Program-made: the position numbers and the translations under genes
In this document: positions 32,751 to 40,826 of the stretch, piece after piece
Layout: each line of letters opens with the position of its first letter
How positions within the stretch are numbered: position 1 is the first letter of the stretch
Assembly (NCBI GenBank): GCA_900541195.1
Contig: UQIY01000016.1
Span: 1 to 44,300, forward strand
Direction: 5' to 3'
Source: an uncultured Collinsella sp.
Lineage (GTDB): Bacteria > Actinomycetota > Coriobacteriia > Coriobacteriales > Coriobacteriaceae
Length of the DNA stretch: 44,300 bases
Notes under the pieces: model-generated
The model's input: the letters and a program-made list of their open reading frames with translations, nothing else
The model's database searches: none
What the model was told of the DNA's origin: nothing

Positions 32751-33611
32751 TCACTCGCTTGCTTTTGCTTGGTCCCACAGGTCGTTGAGTTGAGCGGTTG
32801 AGCAGGCGGCGAGGTCATCGCCCGCCTCGTGCACGGCGGCCTCCATCGCAGCCCAACGACGGCGGAACTTGGCCGTGCTGGCGCGAAGGGCGCTCTCGGC
32901 GTCAATCCCCTCTTTGCGCGCAACGTTGACTAGGGCAAAGAGCAGGTCGCCAAACTCCATTTCGCGCTCGGGCGAGCCGGGCTCCTCGGCCTCAAACTCG
33001 GCACGCTCCTCTGCTACCTCGTCCCACACATCCTGGACCGTCTCCCATTCAAAGCCCACGGCAGCCGCCTTGCGCGACACCTTCTGCGCCTGCATCAGCG
33101 CCGGCAGATGCGTGGGCACGCCGTCGAGCAGGCCCTCGGGCGCAGCCTCGCCTGCTGCCACGGCCTTGTCCTTGGCAGCCTTCTCGGCAAGCTTAACCTC
33201 GTCCCAGATCTTGAGCACCTCGTCGGAGTTATCGGCGTCCGCATCGCCAAACACGTGTGGGTGGCGGCGAATGAGCTTGGCGTCGATATCGCGCGCCACA
33301 TCGGCCAGCGTAAACTCACCGGCGTCCGCCGCAATCTGCGCATGCAGCACCACCTGCATGAGCACGTCGCCCAGCTCCTCGCGCAGATGCGCGGCATCAT
33401 CGGCCTCGATGCAATCGAGCGCCTCGTAGGCTTCCTCAATCATGTTCTTGCCGATGCTCTGATGCGTCTGTTCGCGGTCCCACGGGCAGCCGTCGGGCTG
33501 ACGCAGGCGCCAAATGGTCTGCACCAGATGCTGCAGCTCGGCCGATGCATCCACCAGCGTGGACAGATCGCGCGAGCCCTCGGCATTTTGCTGAGCCATG
33601 TGCTGCGCCAT
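32751..33611 (-). CDS. mazG: Nucleoside triphosphate pyrophosphohydrolase MazG (286 aa)
   Basis: Hydrolyses NTPs and dNTPs to monophosphates and pyrophosphate, cleaning the nucleotide pool. First MazG domain: LVQTIWRLRQPDGCPWDREQ, then the metal-binding EEAYEALD and EELGDVLMQV helices (about 58-86). Second domain: KVSRKAAAVGFEW, then the helix EEVAEERAEFE and EFGDLLFALVNVARKEG (about 180-235). GGAGGAGGA lies 6 bases before the ATG. The stop of the phosphodiesterase gene lies 2 bases upstream, so both are one transcript. Confidence 0.95.
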   Translation of the reverse strand: MAQHMAQQNAEGSRDLSTLVDASAELQHLVQTIWRLRQPDGCPWDREQTHQSIGKNMIEEAYEALDCIEADDAAHLREELGDVLMQVVLHAQIAADAGEFTLADVARDIDAKLIRRHPHVFGDADADNSDEVLKIWDEVKLAEKAAKDKAVAAGEAAPEGLLDGVPTHLPALMQAQKVSRKAAAVGFEWETVQDVWDEVAEERAEFEAEEPGSPEREMEFGDLLFALVNVARKEGIDAESALRASTAKFRRRWAAMEAAVHEAGDDLAACSTAQLNDLWDQAKASE

Positions 33612-33613
33612 GG

Positions 33614-34162
33614 TTAGTCCTCCTCCATGATCACGTGGCGGAACGCGCCGCCCTCGTAGATGCCGCAGCTGTGCGAGCCGTCCTTGGGAATGCTCACGCT
33701 GCCGGGGTTGAAGAGCCGCAGGCCCGGGTGCGCGGCGCTCTCCTCGTTGACCTTGATGTGCGTGTGGCCGTAGACGAGCGCGGAGCCCTCGGGCAGCGCG
33801 GGCGCGTGGTCGACGCTGTTGTGCATGCCGGCGCCAAAGACGTGGCCGTGCGTCAGGAACAGCTCGCGACCGGTCTCGTCGAACAGCGTGGCGTAGTCGG
33901 CCATGAGGGGGAAGTCGAGGACCATCTGGTCGACCTCGGCATCGCAGTTGCCGCGGACGGCGATGATGCGGTCGGCCAGGGCGTTGAGCAGCGGGATTAC
34001 GCGCTTGGGGGCGTAGTCGCGCGGCAGGTCGTTGCGCGGACCGTGATAGAGCAGGTCGCCCAGCAGGACGATGCGGTCGGGCTGCTCGGACTCGATGTCG
34101 GCGACCAGGCGCTCAGTCCAATATGCCGAACCGTGGATGTCGGAAGCGATAAGGTATTTCAT
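33614..34162 (-). CDS. yfcE: YfcE-type metallophosphoesterase (182 aa)
   Basis: A phosphodiesterase of the calcineurin-like fold. The metal ligands are in place: SDIHGS (8-13), LGDLLYHGPRND (about 37-48), GNCD (about 76-79), LTHGH (about 103-107) and YGHTH (about 127-131). The length of 182 aa matches YfcE. The ATG at 34162 is chosen because AAAGGAA lies 6 bases before it; the frame extends further upstream only as overlap with the LarC2-like gene. It is followed directly by mazG. Natural substrate unknown. Confidence 0.9.
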   Translation of the reverse strand: MKYLIASDIHGSAYWTERLVADIESEQPDRIVLLGDLLYHGPRNDLPRDYAPKRVIPLLNALADRIIAVRGNCDAEVDQMVLDFPLMADYATLFDETGRELFLTHGHVFGAGMHNSVDHAPALPEGSALVYGHTHIKVNEESAAHPGLRLFNPGSVSIPKDGSHSCGIYEGGAFRHVIMEED

Positions 34163-34220
34163 GGGGAGTTCCTTTCGGATGGGGTTGATGTGGCCGGGCG
34201 CGGCGCGTCGCTCGGCCGTG

Positions 34221-34706
34221 TTACTCAAATCGCAGTGCCACGGCTTGTGCCGCCTGCGTCACGCGCTGGAGCGGCACGTTATGCTCGCGAGCGAGGCGGG
34301 AGCAGTCTTCGTACTCGGGCGCCGCACGCTCACTACCGTCGGGCAGGGTCGCCACCTTGACGGACACCTCGCCCCATGGCGTTGTTACGCGCTCAAAGCG
34401 GCGTGGTAGGCAAACGCGCTCCATAACCTGGCGGCGGATGCCATTGGTCGTGGTTTCCAAAAAGATAATCGTCTGTAGGCGCTCGATATCCTCGTGGGTA
34501 CAGATTACCTGCAGCTGCCAGCCGGGACGGCCCTTCTTGCAATAGAGGGGCAGCCAGTGCACCTCGCGCGCACCGGCCTCGCGCAGGCGGTCGGCGGCGT
34601 AGGCGAGCACCTCGGGCGACGCGTCGTCGATATCGCATTCCAGCTTGACGATGGTCTCGGGCGCACCGGTCTCGCGGGACAGCGGAGATTTGCTATCGCA
34701 TGGCAT
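34221..34706 (-). CDS. LarC2-like nickel-insertion protein, C-terminal domain only (161 aa)
   Basis: LarC makes the nickel-pincer nucleotide cofactor of lactate racemase by inserting nickel. This protein matches only its C-terminal part (LarC2, DUF111): KLECDIDDASPEVLAYAADR (about 22-41), KKGRPGWQLQV (about 58-68), TTTNGIRRQVMERVCLPR (about 85-102) and PEYEDC (about 130). The N-terminal LarC1 half is not encoded upstream; the next gene runs the other way. The ATG at 34706 has AAAGGAG 9 bases before it, which argues for a genuine separate start and not a frameshift product. The yfcE start lies about 60 bases downstream. Alternative: a domain adopted for another metal or nucleotide function. 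Confidence 0.75.
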   Translation of the reverse strand: MPCDSKSPLSRETGAPETIVKLECDIDDASPEVLAYAADRLREAGAREVHWLPLYCKKGRPGWQLQVICTHEDIERLQTIIFLETTTNGIRRQVMERVCLPRRFERVTTPWGEVSVKVATLPDGSERAAPEYEDCSRLAREHNVPLQRVTQAAQAVALRFE

Positions 34707-34899
34707 ACGGTCCGGCTCCTTTCCGCACGGGCTCGTTTTGTTCATTCAAACGCTAGCACATCGCGGGCGGCGTGGATGTGGCGGAGCGCGATGAGCGCGA
34801 TTTTCCCTGTCCGCAAGAAACCGACACCCCGGCGCGCTCGTCGCATCGAGAGCCGCGCCGCTACAATGGAGCGAATTCGCCTGACGCAAAGGAGCTGCC

Positions 34900-35811
34900 A
34901 TGTCTGCTTGCCCGCTGGTCGATTGCCATACCCACACCTCGTTTTCGGACGGGCACGCCTCGTTTGAGGACAACGTTCGCGCCGCTGCTGCGGCCGGGTG
35001 CCACGTCATGGTCTCGACTGACCACCTCACCCTACCCGCCAGCATGGACGCCAACTGCGAAGTGCAGGTTGTCGAGGGCGACCTGCCGGCACATCGCCTG
35101 GCCTTTGAGGACGCCCGCAAGCTTGCCGCGCAGATTGCGCCGGAGCTCGAGCTTATCTATGGCTTTGAATGCGATTGGTACGAGGGCTGCGAGCCTTTGG
35201 TCGAGCGCTGGTCAGCGGGTGCCATAGTGCGCTTGGGCAGTGTGCACTGGACTGGCGATCCGGGCGATATCATGGCCGGTGCTGCGGGCACGGCGGGGAC
35301 GGAGGACGTCGCTCGTCCCGATACGCCCGATTCGCTTTGTGGCTGGGTCGACGATGACACCGACCTGCATGTTTGGGAAAACCTGGGCGTACGCGGCGTG
35401 TGGGAGCGCTATGTCGATAACTGGTGCCGCGCCTGTGAAAGCCCGCTTAACTTTGATGTAATGGCCCACCCCGACCTGGTCATGCGCTTTTCGAAGGAAG
35501 GCTTTGCGCCCGACTTTGACCCCGCGCCATTCTGGGAGCAGATGGCAGAGTGTGCACACGACACGGGCCGCCGCGTTGAGGTCTCGACTGCCGCGCCGCG
35601 CAAGGGGCTCGACGACTACTACCCCGCGACCGGATTGCTGCGTTGCTTTGCCCATGCCGAGGTGCCCATTACCTTTGGTTCGGATGCGCACCGCGCCTGC
35701 GATATCTGCTGGAACATCCGCGAGGCCCAGGCCCACGCCTACGACTGTGGCTATCGAACCTTCGACATCCCCCACCTCACCGGAGAATGGGAGCCCACGC
35801 CCCTCGCCTAA
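34900..35811 (+). CDS. hisK: PHP-family histidinol-phosphatase (303 aa)
   Basis: Dephosphorylates histidinol phosphate, the eighth step of histidine synthesis. PHP metal ligands: DCHTHTSFSDG (8-18), VSTDHLTLP near 45, the Glu in YGFECDWYEG (about 85), GSVHWTG near 110, DVMAHPDLV near 185 and FGSDAH near 265. HisB of the operon is only the dehydratase, so this enzyme fills the gap; it converges on the operon, whose hisE ends 310 bases away. AAAGGAG lies 5 bases before the ATG. Other PHP phosphoesterases resemble it, so the substrate is inferred from context. Confidence 0.85.
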   Translation: MSACPLVDCHTHTSFSDGHASFEDNVRAAAAAGCHVMVSTDHLTLPASMDANCEVQVVEGDLPAHRLAFEDARKLAAQIAPELELIYGFECDWYEGCEPLVERWSAGAIVRLGSVHWTGDPGDIMAGAAGTAGTEDVARPDTPDSLCGWVDDDTDLHVWENLGVRGVWERYVDNWCRACESPLNFDVMAHPDLVMRFSKEGFAPDFDPAPFWEQMAECAHDTGRRVEVSTAAPRKGLDDYYPATGLLRCFAHAEVPITFGSDAHRACDICWNIREAQAHAYDCGYRTFDIPHLTGEWEPTPLA

Positions 35812-35812
35812 G

Positions 35813-36125
35813 ACTAGTCGTTGGGGACACTCTTCACAAATGACCCCTTGGGGACGGAGGAAAACAGGTCGTTTTGCTCACCACCGACGCCCGTGCAACA
35901 CCACCCGCCAAAAAGAACGCCCGTTTACTACGATGAACCGCAAACCTCCGACCATCGGCTTAATGTGGAAAATAAAACCGCAGGTAGAAGCGTTGACGAT
36001 TTGCTCAAAATCGACGTGTGGTCAGCAGATCCAGTTTCATCGTAGTAATTGGGCATGCTATTTGGCAGCGCCGGCAAAGACTGTCCCAAACGACTAGTCG
36101 TTTAAGAACGTCCCCAATGACTAGT
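35813..36125. repeat. 313-bp element with terminal and nested inverted repeats
   Basis: The ends ACTAGTCGTTGGGGACACTCTT (35813-35834; 22 bp) and the complement of 36104-36125 match at 19 of 22 positions. Inside, TTACTACGATGAA (35925-35937) pairs exactly with TTCATCGTAGTAA (36036-36048), with partly matching flanks. The element fills the whole gap between hisK and hisE; its left end starts 2 bases after the hisK stop and its right end covers the hisE stop. No gene is encoded. The form is that of a MITE-like non-autonomous element; ACTAGT at both ends may be part of the terminal repeat or a target duplication. Confidence 0.7.
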
Positions 36126-36438
36126 GGCGGCGGGCGTTGAGTTCGCCGGCCAGTTCGTCGAGGGTGATGCCGTAGCGCTCAAGCGTCACGAGCAGGTGGT
36201 AGACCAGGTCGCCGGCCTCGTAGCGAATGTGATCGTGGTCGTTATCCTTACAGGCCATGATGACCTCGCTCGCCTCCTCGGCAAGCTTCTTGAGCAGCTC
36301 GTCCTCGACGTCGGTCAACAGGCGAGCGGTGTAGCTCTCCTGCGGCGATGCGTCGCGACGACCATGAATCACCTCGGCCAACCCCGTCAGCGTCTCACCG
36401 ATATTTCCATCCTGAACATTCGCAGTGCGCACACCCAT
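36121..36438 (-). CDS. hisE: Phosphoribosyl-ATP pyrophosphatase HisE (105 aa)
   Basis: Second step of histidine synthesis: removes pyrophosphate from phosphoribosyl-ATP. All-alpha MazG-related fold with the metal-binding EEASEVIMACKDND and EAGDLVYHLLVTLE helices (about 54-90) and the family's ending GITLDELAGELNARR. It is a separate gene, not fused to hisI. AAAGGATT lies upstream of the ATG. It is the last gene of the operon, and its stop lies in the end of the repeat element. Confidence 0.97.
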   Translation of the reverse strand: MGVRTANVQDGNIGETLTGLAEVIHGRRDASPQESYTARLLTDVEDELLKKLAEEASEVIMACKDNDHDHIRYEAGDLVYHLLVTLERYGITLDELAGELNARRH

Positions 36439-36484
36439 GGTTCAATCCTTTCTGGTTGGCCAAGCGCTTAGTCGAGCGCCCGCC

Positions 36485-36814
36485 CTACGCGAGTTTCTTA
36501 AAGAAGCAGGTACGGTTGCCGGTGTGGCAGGCCGGACCCGGCGAGTCGACCTTGACCAGCAGCGTATCGCTATCGCAGTCGGCCCAGAGTTCCTTGACCT
36601 CCTGCATATTGCCGCTCGTCGCTCCCTTGTTCCAGAGCTCCTGGCGGCTACGGCTCCAAAACCACGTGGTGCCGGTCTTGAGCGTCAACCCCACCGACTC
36701 CTCGTTCATCCAGGCAACCATAAGCACCTCGCCGGTGTCATACTGCTGAACAACACAAGGAATCAGCCCCTTGGCGTCGTATTTGAGCTCGGACGCAGTT
36801 GTCACTTGCTCCAT
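36485..36814 (-). CDS. hisI: Phosphoribosyl-AMP cyclohydrolase HisI (109 aa)
   Basis: Third step: opens the adenine ring of phosphoribosyl-AMP. Zinc and magnesium ligands are seen in WADCDSDTLLVKV (about 78-90) and in ACHTGNRTCFF (about 95-105); MVAWMNEES and TWFWSRSRQELWNKGATSGN are family signatures. The ATG follows the hisF stop without a gap, so translation is coupled. Confidence 0.97.
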   Translation of the reverse strand: MEQVTTASELKYDAKGLIPCVVQQYDTGEVLMVAWMNEESVGLTLKTGTTWFWSRSRQELWNKGATSGNMQEVKELWADCDSDTLLVKVDSPGPACHTGNRTCFFKKLA

Positions 36815-37597
36815 TTAAAAATCCAATCTCACGGGAATACCCTGCGACGCCATATACTCCTTCACCTGGCGAATGCTGAAGGTTCCAAAGTGAAAGACGC
36901 TCGCCGCCAGCACGGCGTCGGCCTCGCCCTCGATCACGCCCTCGGCAAAGTGCTCGAGCGTGCCCACGCCGCCGCTCGCAATCACCGGAATCGACACCGC
37001 GCGTGCCACGGCGCGGGTGAGTGCCAGGTCAAAGCCGGCCTTGGTGCCGTCGCGGTCCATGCTGGTGAGCAGAATCTCACCGGCGCCGCGGCGAGCCGCC
37101 TCCTCGGCCCACGCCACCGCGTCGATACCCGTGGCGTTGCGGCCTCCCGCGGTAAAGACCTCCCACTTGTCGGCACCGGATGCGCCGGGCAAACCGACGC
37201 GCTTGGCATCGATCGCCACGACCACGGCCTGGCTACCAAACGCCGCGGCAGCCTGGCTGATCAGCGACGGATCGCGCACGGCCGCCGAGTTGAGCGATAC
37301 CTTGTCGGCGCCGGCGGCAACCATGGTCCGCATGCCCGCCAAGTCGCGAAAACCGCCGCCCACGGTATAGGGAATGGCCAGCTCCTCGGCCGCATGCGCC
37401 GCCATCTCGATAGTCGTCGCACGGTCGTCGCTCGTGGCGGTAATGTCCAGGAAAACGACCTCGTCCGCACCCTCGCGGTCATAGGCACGCGCCAGCTCCA
37501 CCGGATCGCCCGCATCGCGTAAGCTCACAAAGTTGACGCCCTTGACCACACGGCCGTCCTTGACGTCCAGGCAGGGAATCACGCGCTTGGTAAGCAT
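36815..37597 (-). CDS. hisF: Imidazole glycerol phosphate synthase, cyclase subunit HisF (260 aa)
   Basis: Uses ammonia from HisH to close the imidazole ring, yielding IGP and AICAR. Beta/alpha barrel with the catalytic D11 (IPCLDVKDG) and D130 (VVVAIDAK). Phosphate-binding glycines are at YTVGGGFRD and VIASGGVGT. Full length. The start lies 3 bases after the hisA stop. Confidence 0.98.
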   Translation of the reverse strand: MLTKRVIPCLDVKDGRVVKGVNFVSLRDAGDPVELARAYDREGADEVVFLDITATSDDRATTIEMAAHAAEELAIPYTVGGGFRDLAGMRTMVAAGADKVSLNSAAVRDPSLISQAAAAFGSQAVVVAIDAKRVGLPGASGADKWEVFTAGGRNATGIDAVAWAEEAARRGAGEILLTSMDRDGTKAGFDLALTRAVARAVSIPVIASGGVGTLEHFAEGVIEGEADAVLAASVFHFGTFSIRQVKEYMASQGIPVRLDF

Positions 37598-37600
37598 GGG

Positions 37601-38344
37601 CTACTCCTCCCCTCGGGCGGCGGCCAGCGCCTGGGCCAGCGTAAAGTTGCCCTCGTAGAGCGCGCGACCGGTAATAGCACCTTCAATCGCGCCCTCACCC
37701 ACTGCGGCCAGCGCACGGATGTCGTCGAGCGTCGAGATGCCACCCGATGCCACGACGGGAAAGCCCGCGACCTCGGCCACATGGCGATACGCCGCCACAT
37801 CGATGCCTGTCTGCATGCCGTCACGCGCGATGTCGGTGTAGACCAGGTGCTTAAAACCCAGCTCGGTGAGCTGTGCCACGGCATCGTCGAGTGCCACGCC
37901 CGCGCCATCACGCCAGCCGTTCACCTTGACCTGGCCGTCGCGTGCGGCAATATCTGCCACCAACAGCTCGCCAAAGCCTTGGGCCGCCACCTCGGCAAAA
38001 CCCGGCTCGGTCACCAGCACGGTGCCCAGCGCAATGCGACGCGCACCGTAGCCGGCCAACTCGTCGATGCGCGCGAGCGAGCGGACGCCGCCGCCCACGT
38101 CCACAGACAGACCGTCGACGCCGCAGATGGCCTTAATCGCCGCCGAGTTAGCAGCGCGCGCGTCCTCGTCCTCGCCAAAGGCGGCGGACAGGTCTACGAC
38201 GTGCACCCAGCTTGCGCCCTGCTCGGCAAACGAGCGGGCAACGGCCACGGGGTCGTCGGAATATACCTTGCAGCGGCTGCGGTCGCCGCGCTCCAGGCGC
38301 ACGACCTTGCCGCCGATCAGATCGATTGCGGGAAACAGGATCAT
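37601..38344 (-). CDS. hisA: HisA isomerase (247 aa)
   Basis: Phosphoribosylformimino-AICAR-P isomerase, fourth step, a barrel related to HisF. Catalytic D8 lies in FPAIDLIGGK, the second acid in the VYTDIARDGM region (about 168-177), and phosphate loops in VGGGVRS and VVASGGIST. In Actinomycetota the homologue PriA also serves tryptophan synthesis; whether that is so here depends on a trpF gene elsewhere. Start overlaps the hisH stop as ATGA. Confidence 0.97.
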   Translation of the reverse strand: MILFPAIDLIGGKVVRLERGDRSRCKVYSDDPVAVARSFAEQGASWVHVVDLSAAFGEDEDARAANSAAIKAICGVDGLSVDVGGGVRSLARIDELAGYGARRIALGTVLVTEPGFAEVAAQGFGELLVADIAARDGQVKVNGWRDGAGVALDDAVAQLTELGFKHLVYTDIARDGMQTGIDVAAYRHVAEVAGFPVVASGGISTLDDIRALAAVGEGAIEGAITGRALYEGNFTLAQALAAARGEE

Positions 38345-39042
38345 CGGCCGGCCTCCTCGACGATGTTGACGAAGTTCTTAAGGATGCGCTGACCCAGCGC
38401 GGAGGATTTCTCGGGATGGAACTGGCAGCCCCACACGTTGCCATGGCGCACGATGCACGGGAAACTCCGTGTATAGTGCATGCGCGCCAACACATCGGCG
38501 GCATCGACGTCGTCGGCCACCGCGTAGCTGTGGGTGAAGTACATGTTGGCGCCCTCGGCAAAACCGGCAAGCAGCGGATCAGCCGCACCGGCGGACGTCA
38601 TGTGCACCTGGTCCCAGCCCACGTGCGGCACCTTCAGGCGACTCGACTCCAAGCGCGTGCACGAACCGCACATAATACCCAGGCCATCGACCCAGGGGCC
38701 ACCGGCCTGCTGGGGGGTGTTGCCATCGGCAACCGCGCCCTCGTCCGCAGGCACGCCTTCGTTGCCGCGCTCAAAAAATAGCTGAAGGCCCAGGCAGATG
38801 CCGAGCAGCGGAGTTCCGGCGGCGACGGCATCGAGCACCGCGTCCGCCTCGCCGCTCTGGCGCATAAAGGCGATCGCGTCATAGAACGCGCCCACGCCCG
38901 GGATGACCAGGCCGTCGGCATTACGGATCTGCTCCGGATCGTCCGATGTGCAGGCGGCGGCACCGGCGCGCGCAAGCCCGCGCGCAACGCTCGACAAGTT
39001 GCCCTTGTGGTAGTCAACCACCACGATCTTCGGTTCGCCCAC
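38341..39042 (-). CDS. hisH: Imidazole glycerol phosphate synthase, glutaminase subunit HisH (233 aa)
   Basis: Supplies ammonia from glutamine to HisF. Class I amidotransferase triad: nucleophile Cys in GICLGLQLFFE and His-x-Glu in CQFHPEKSS near the C-terminus. The GTG at 39042 is chosen: GGAGG lies 6 bases upstream, and the frame beyond is a shadow of hisB. At 233 aa it is about 25-30 residues longer than usual, because of an insertion near 95-120 (GVPADEGAVADGNTPQQAGG). Confidence 0.95.
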   Translation of the reverse strand: MGEPKIVVVDYHKGNLSSVARGLARAGAAACTSDDPEQIRNADGLVIPGVGAFYDAIAFMRQSGEADAVLDAVAAGTPLLGICLGLQLFFERGNEGVPADEGAVADGNTPQQAGGPWVDGLGIMCGSCTRLESSRLKVPHVGWDQVHMTSAGAADPLLAGFAEGANMYFTHSYAVADDVDAADVLARMHYTRSFPCIVRHGNVWGCQFHPEKSSALGQRILKNFVNIVEEAGR

Positions 39043-39067
39043 GCGACCCCTCCACTTCTCATCATCC

Positions 39068-39108
39068 AAAACCACCACAAAGGTGCCTGTCCCCTTTGTG
39101 GTGGTTTT
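39068..39108 (-). repeat. Perfect 16-bp-stem hairpin between hisB and hisH
   Basis: AAAACCACCACAAAGG (39068-39083) pairs with CCTTTGTGGTGGTTTT (39093-39108); the loop is 9 bases. Read along the operon (minus strand) the stem is AAAACCACC... and ends in CCTTTGTGGTGGTTTT, with a closing TTTT, so it could act as an internal terminator or RNase stop between the hisB stop and the hisH start in an otherwise tight operon. Confidence 0.75.
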
Positions 39109-39121
39109 ACCCTTGTGACGG

Positions 39122-39709
39122 TTACAGCGATCCCTTGGTGCTGGGGATGCCCTGCACGCGGGAATCGAGCTCGCAGGCATGGCGCATCGTGCGGCCCACG
39201 GCCTTAAAGGCAGCCTCGATAATGTGATGCGAGTTGCTGCCCGCCAGCTCGCGCACGTGCAGCGTGAGCTTGGCGTCACGCGCAAAGGCGTAGAAGAACT
39301 CGACGGCCAGCTCGGTATCGAAGCTGCCCACGCGCTCGGTCGGCACGGGCAGCTCGCAGTAGGCCTGCCCGCGGCCCGAAATATCAACAGCAGCCATCAC
39401 AAGTGTCTCGTCCATGGCGATCGCCGCGTCGGCAAAGCGCGTAATGCCCGCCTTGTCGCCCAGCGCCTGGCAAAACGCCTCGCCCAGCACAATACCCGCG
39501 TCCTCGACGGTGTGGTGCGCATCGACCTCCACGTCGCCCACCGCGTGCACCGTCAGATCGAACAGACCATGGCGGCCAAAAGCGTTGAGCATGTGGTCGA
39601 AAAACGGCACGCCGGTCGAGATATCGCACACGCCACTTCCGTCCAGGTCGAGCTTTACGACAATGTCGGTCTCGCCCGTCTTGCGGGTCACCTCGGCATA
39701 GCGGTCCAT
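39122..39709 (-). CDS. hisB: Imidazoleglycerol-phosphate dehydratase HisB (195 aa)
   Basis: Dehydrates IGP to imidazole-acetol phosphate. Manganese-binding His clusters are in FFDHMLNAFGRHG (about 37-49), DAHHTVEDAG (about 64-73) and NSHHIIEAAFKA (about 158-169). Only the dehydratase domain is present, without the phosphatase half found in E. coli. The ATG follows the hisC stop directly. Confidence 0.98.
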   Translation of the reverse strand: MDRYAEVTRKTGETDIVVKLDLDGSGVCDISTGVPFFDHMLNAFGRHGLFDLTVHAVGDVEVDAHHTVEDAGIVLGEAFCQALGDKAGITRFADAAIAMDETLVMAAVDISGRGQAYCELPVPTERVGSFDTELAVEFFYAFARDAKLTLHVRELAGSNSHHIIEAAFKAVGRTMRHACELDSRVQGIPSTKGSL

Positions 39710-40825
39710 CTACATCTCCTCCTTCACCAGCGCGGCAAACGCAGCCAGCACCTCGTCGTTTTCCTGCGGGGTACCCACGGTAATGCGTAGGCAGTCCGCG
39801 AGCCCCGGCGCGTAGCTAAAGTCGCGCACCAAAATCGAATACTCGTCGCGCAGACGCTCGCGCACGTGCGTGGCATGCGGCGTGCGCACGAGCACAAAGT
39901 TCGCCGCGCTCGGCCACGCCTCCACGAGCAGACCCTCGGCAGCCATTGCGTGCAGGGCACACAGTTCGCGCTCCCGCTCGGATGCAACCTGTGCTACCAC
40001 GGGTGCGTACGCATCGCGGGCACGCACGCAGGCAAGCGCGGCGGCCTGGCTCAGCACGTTGACCGAATAGATCTGGCGAATCGCCGCGAACACGTCGATG
40101 ACCTCGGGCGTCGCGATCACGTAGCCCAGACGCGTGCCGGCGGCGCCAAACGCCTTGGACAGCGTATGCAGAATCACCAGGTTGGGATGCTCGGCGATAA
40201 GCCCCTGCGCCGTGGTGGCCGCGCCAAACGAATCGTCGGCAAACTCCACGTAGGCCTCGTCGACCATTACCATGCCGGGGCACGCATCGCACAGGGCCGC
40301 GACAAAGTCGAGCGGCGCCACGTCGCCCGTGGGATTGTTGGGCGAGGTCACGATCACTAGGTTGCACTCGGGCGCCGCTGCGAGCACAGCCGTTTGGTCG
40401 AGCCCAAAGGTCGCCGGGTCGCGCCACACATCGCGCACCTCGGTCTGGCACAGCGACGCAAAGAACGCGTACTCGCTAAAGCACGGCGGGCAGTTGAGCA
40501 GGGTCCGCCCCGCGCCGCCAAACGCCAGCAGGTAGTTATAGAGCAGCTCATCGCCGCCGTTTCCCGCGCAAATATTCTCACGCGCCACGCCATGCCAGGC
40601 AGCGAGCTCATCGCGCAGGTCGTTGGACATGGGATCGGGATAGCGGTTGAGCGGCGTGGCAGCCAAGGCCGCATCAACCGCCTCGCGCACGCCAGCAGGT
40701 ACGGGATAGGTGTTCTCGTTGGCCGAAAGATTGATGCGCGTGGGCGTAAAGTTGGGATCGTAGGGCTCGATACCGGCCAAGTAGGGCTGGACGAGCTCCT
40801 TCATGCGCGGCGTGAGTTCGGCCAT
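39710..40825 (-). CDS. hisC: Histidinol-phosphate aminotransferase HisC (371 aa)
   Basis: PLP enzyme that aminates imidazole-acetol phosphate with glutamate. Fold-type I signatures: NLSANENTYPVP near 40, GNGGDELL near 85, TSPNNPTGDVAP (about 150), VDEAYVEFAD (about 175) and the PLP-lysine in LHTLSKAFGAAGTRLG (about 210). The ATG at 40825 is chosen because GGAGG lies 7 bases upstream and it begins 1 base past the hisD stop. Confidence 0.97.
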   Translation of the reverse strand: MAELTPRMKELVQPYLAGIEPYDPNFTPTRINLSANENTYPVPAGVREAVDAALAATPLNRYPDPMSNDLRDELAAWHGVARENICAGNGGDELLYNYLLAFGGAGRTLLNCPPCFSEYAFFASLCQTEVRDVWRDPATFGLDQTAVLAAAPECNLVIVTSPNNPTGDVAPLDFVAALCDACPGMVMVDEAYVEFADDSFGAATTAQGLIAEHPNLVILHTLSKAFGAAGTRLGYVIATPEVIDVFAAIRQIYSVNVLSQAAALACVRARDAYAPVVAQVASERERELCALHAMAAEGLLVEAWPSAANFVLVRTPHATHVRERLRDEYSILVRDFSYAPGLADCLRITVGTPQENDEVLAAFAALVKEEM

Positions 40826-40826
40826 G

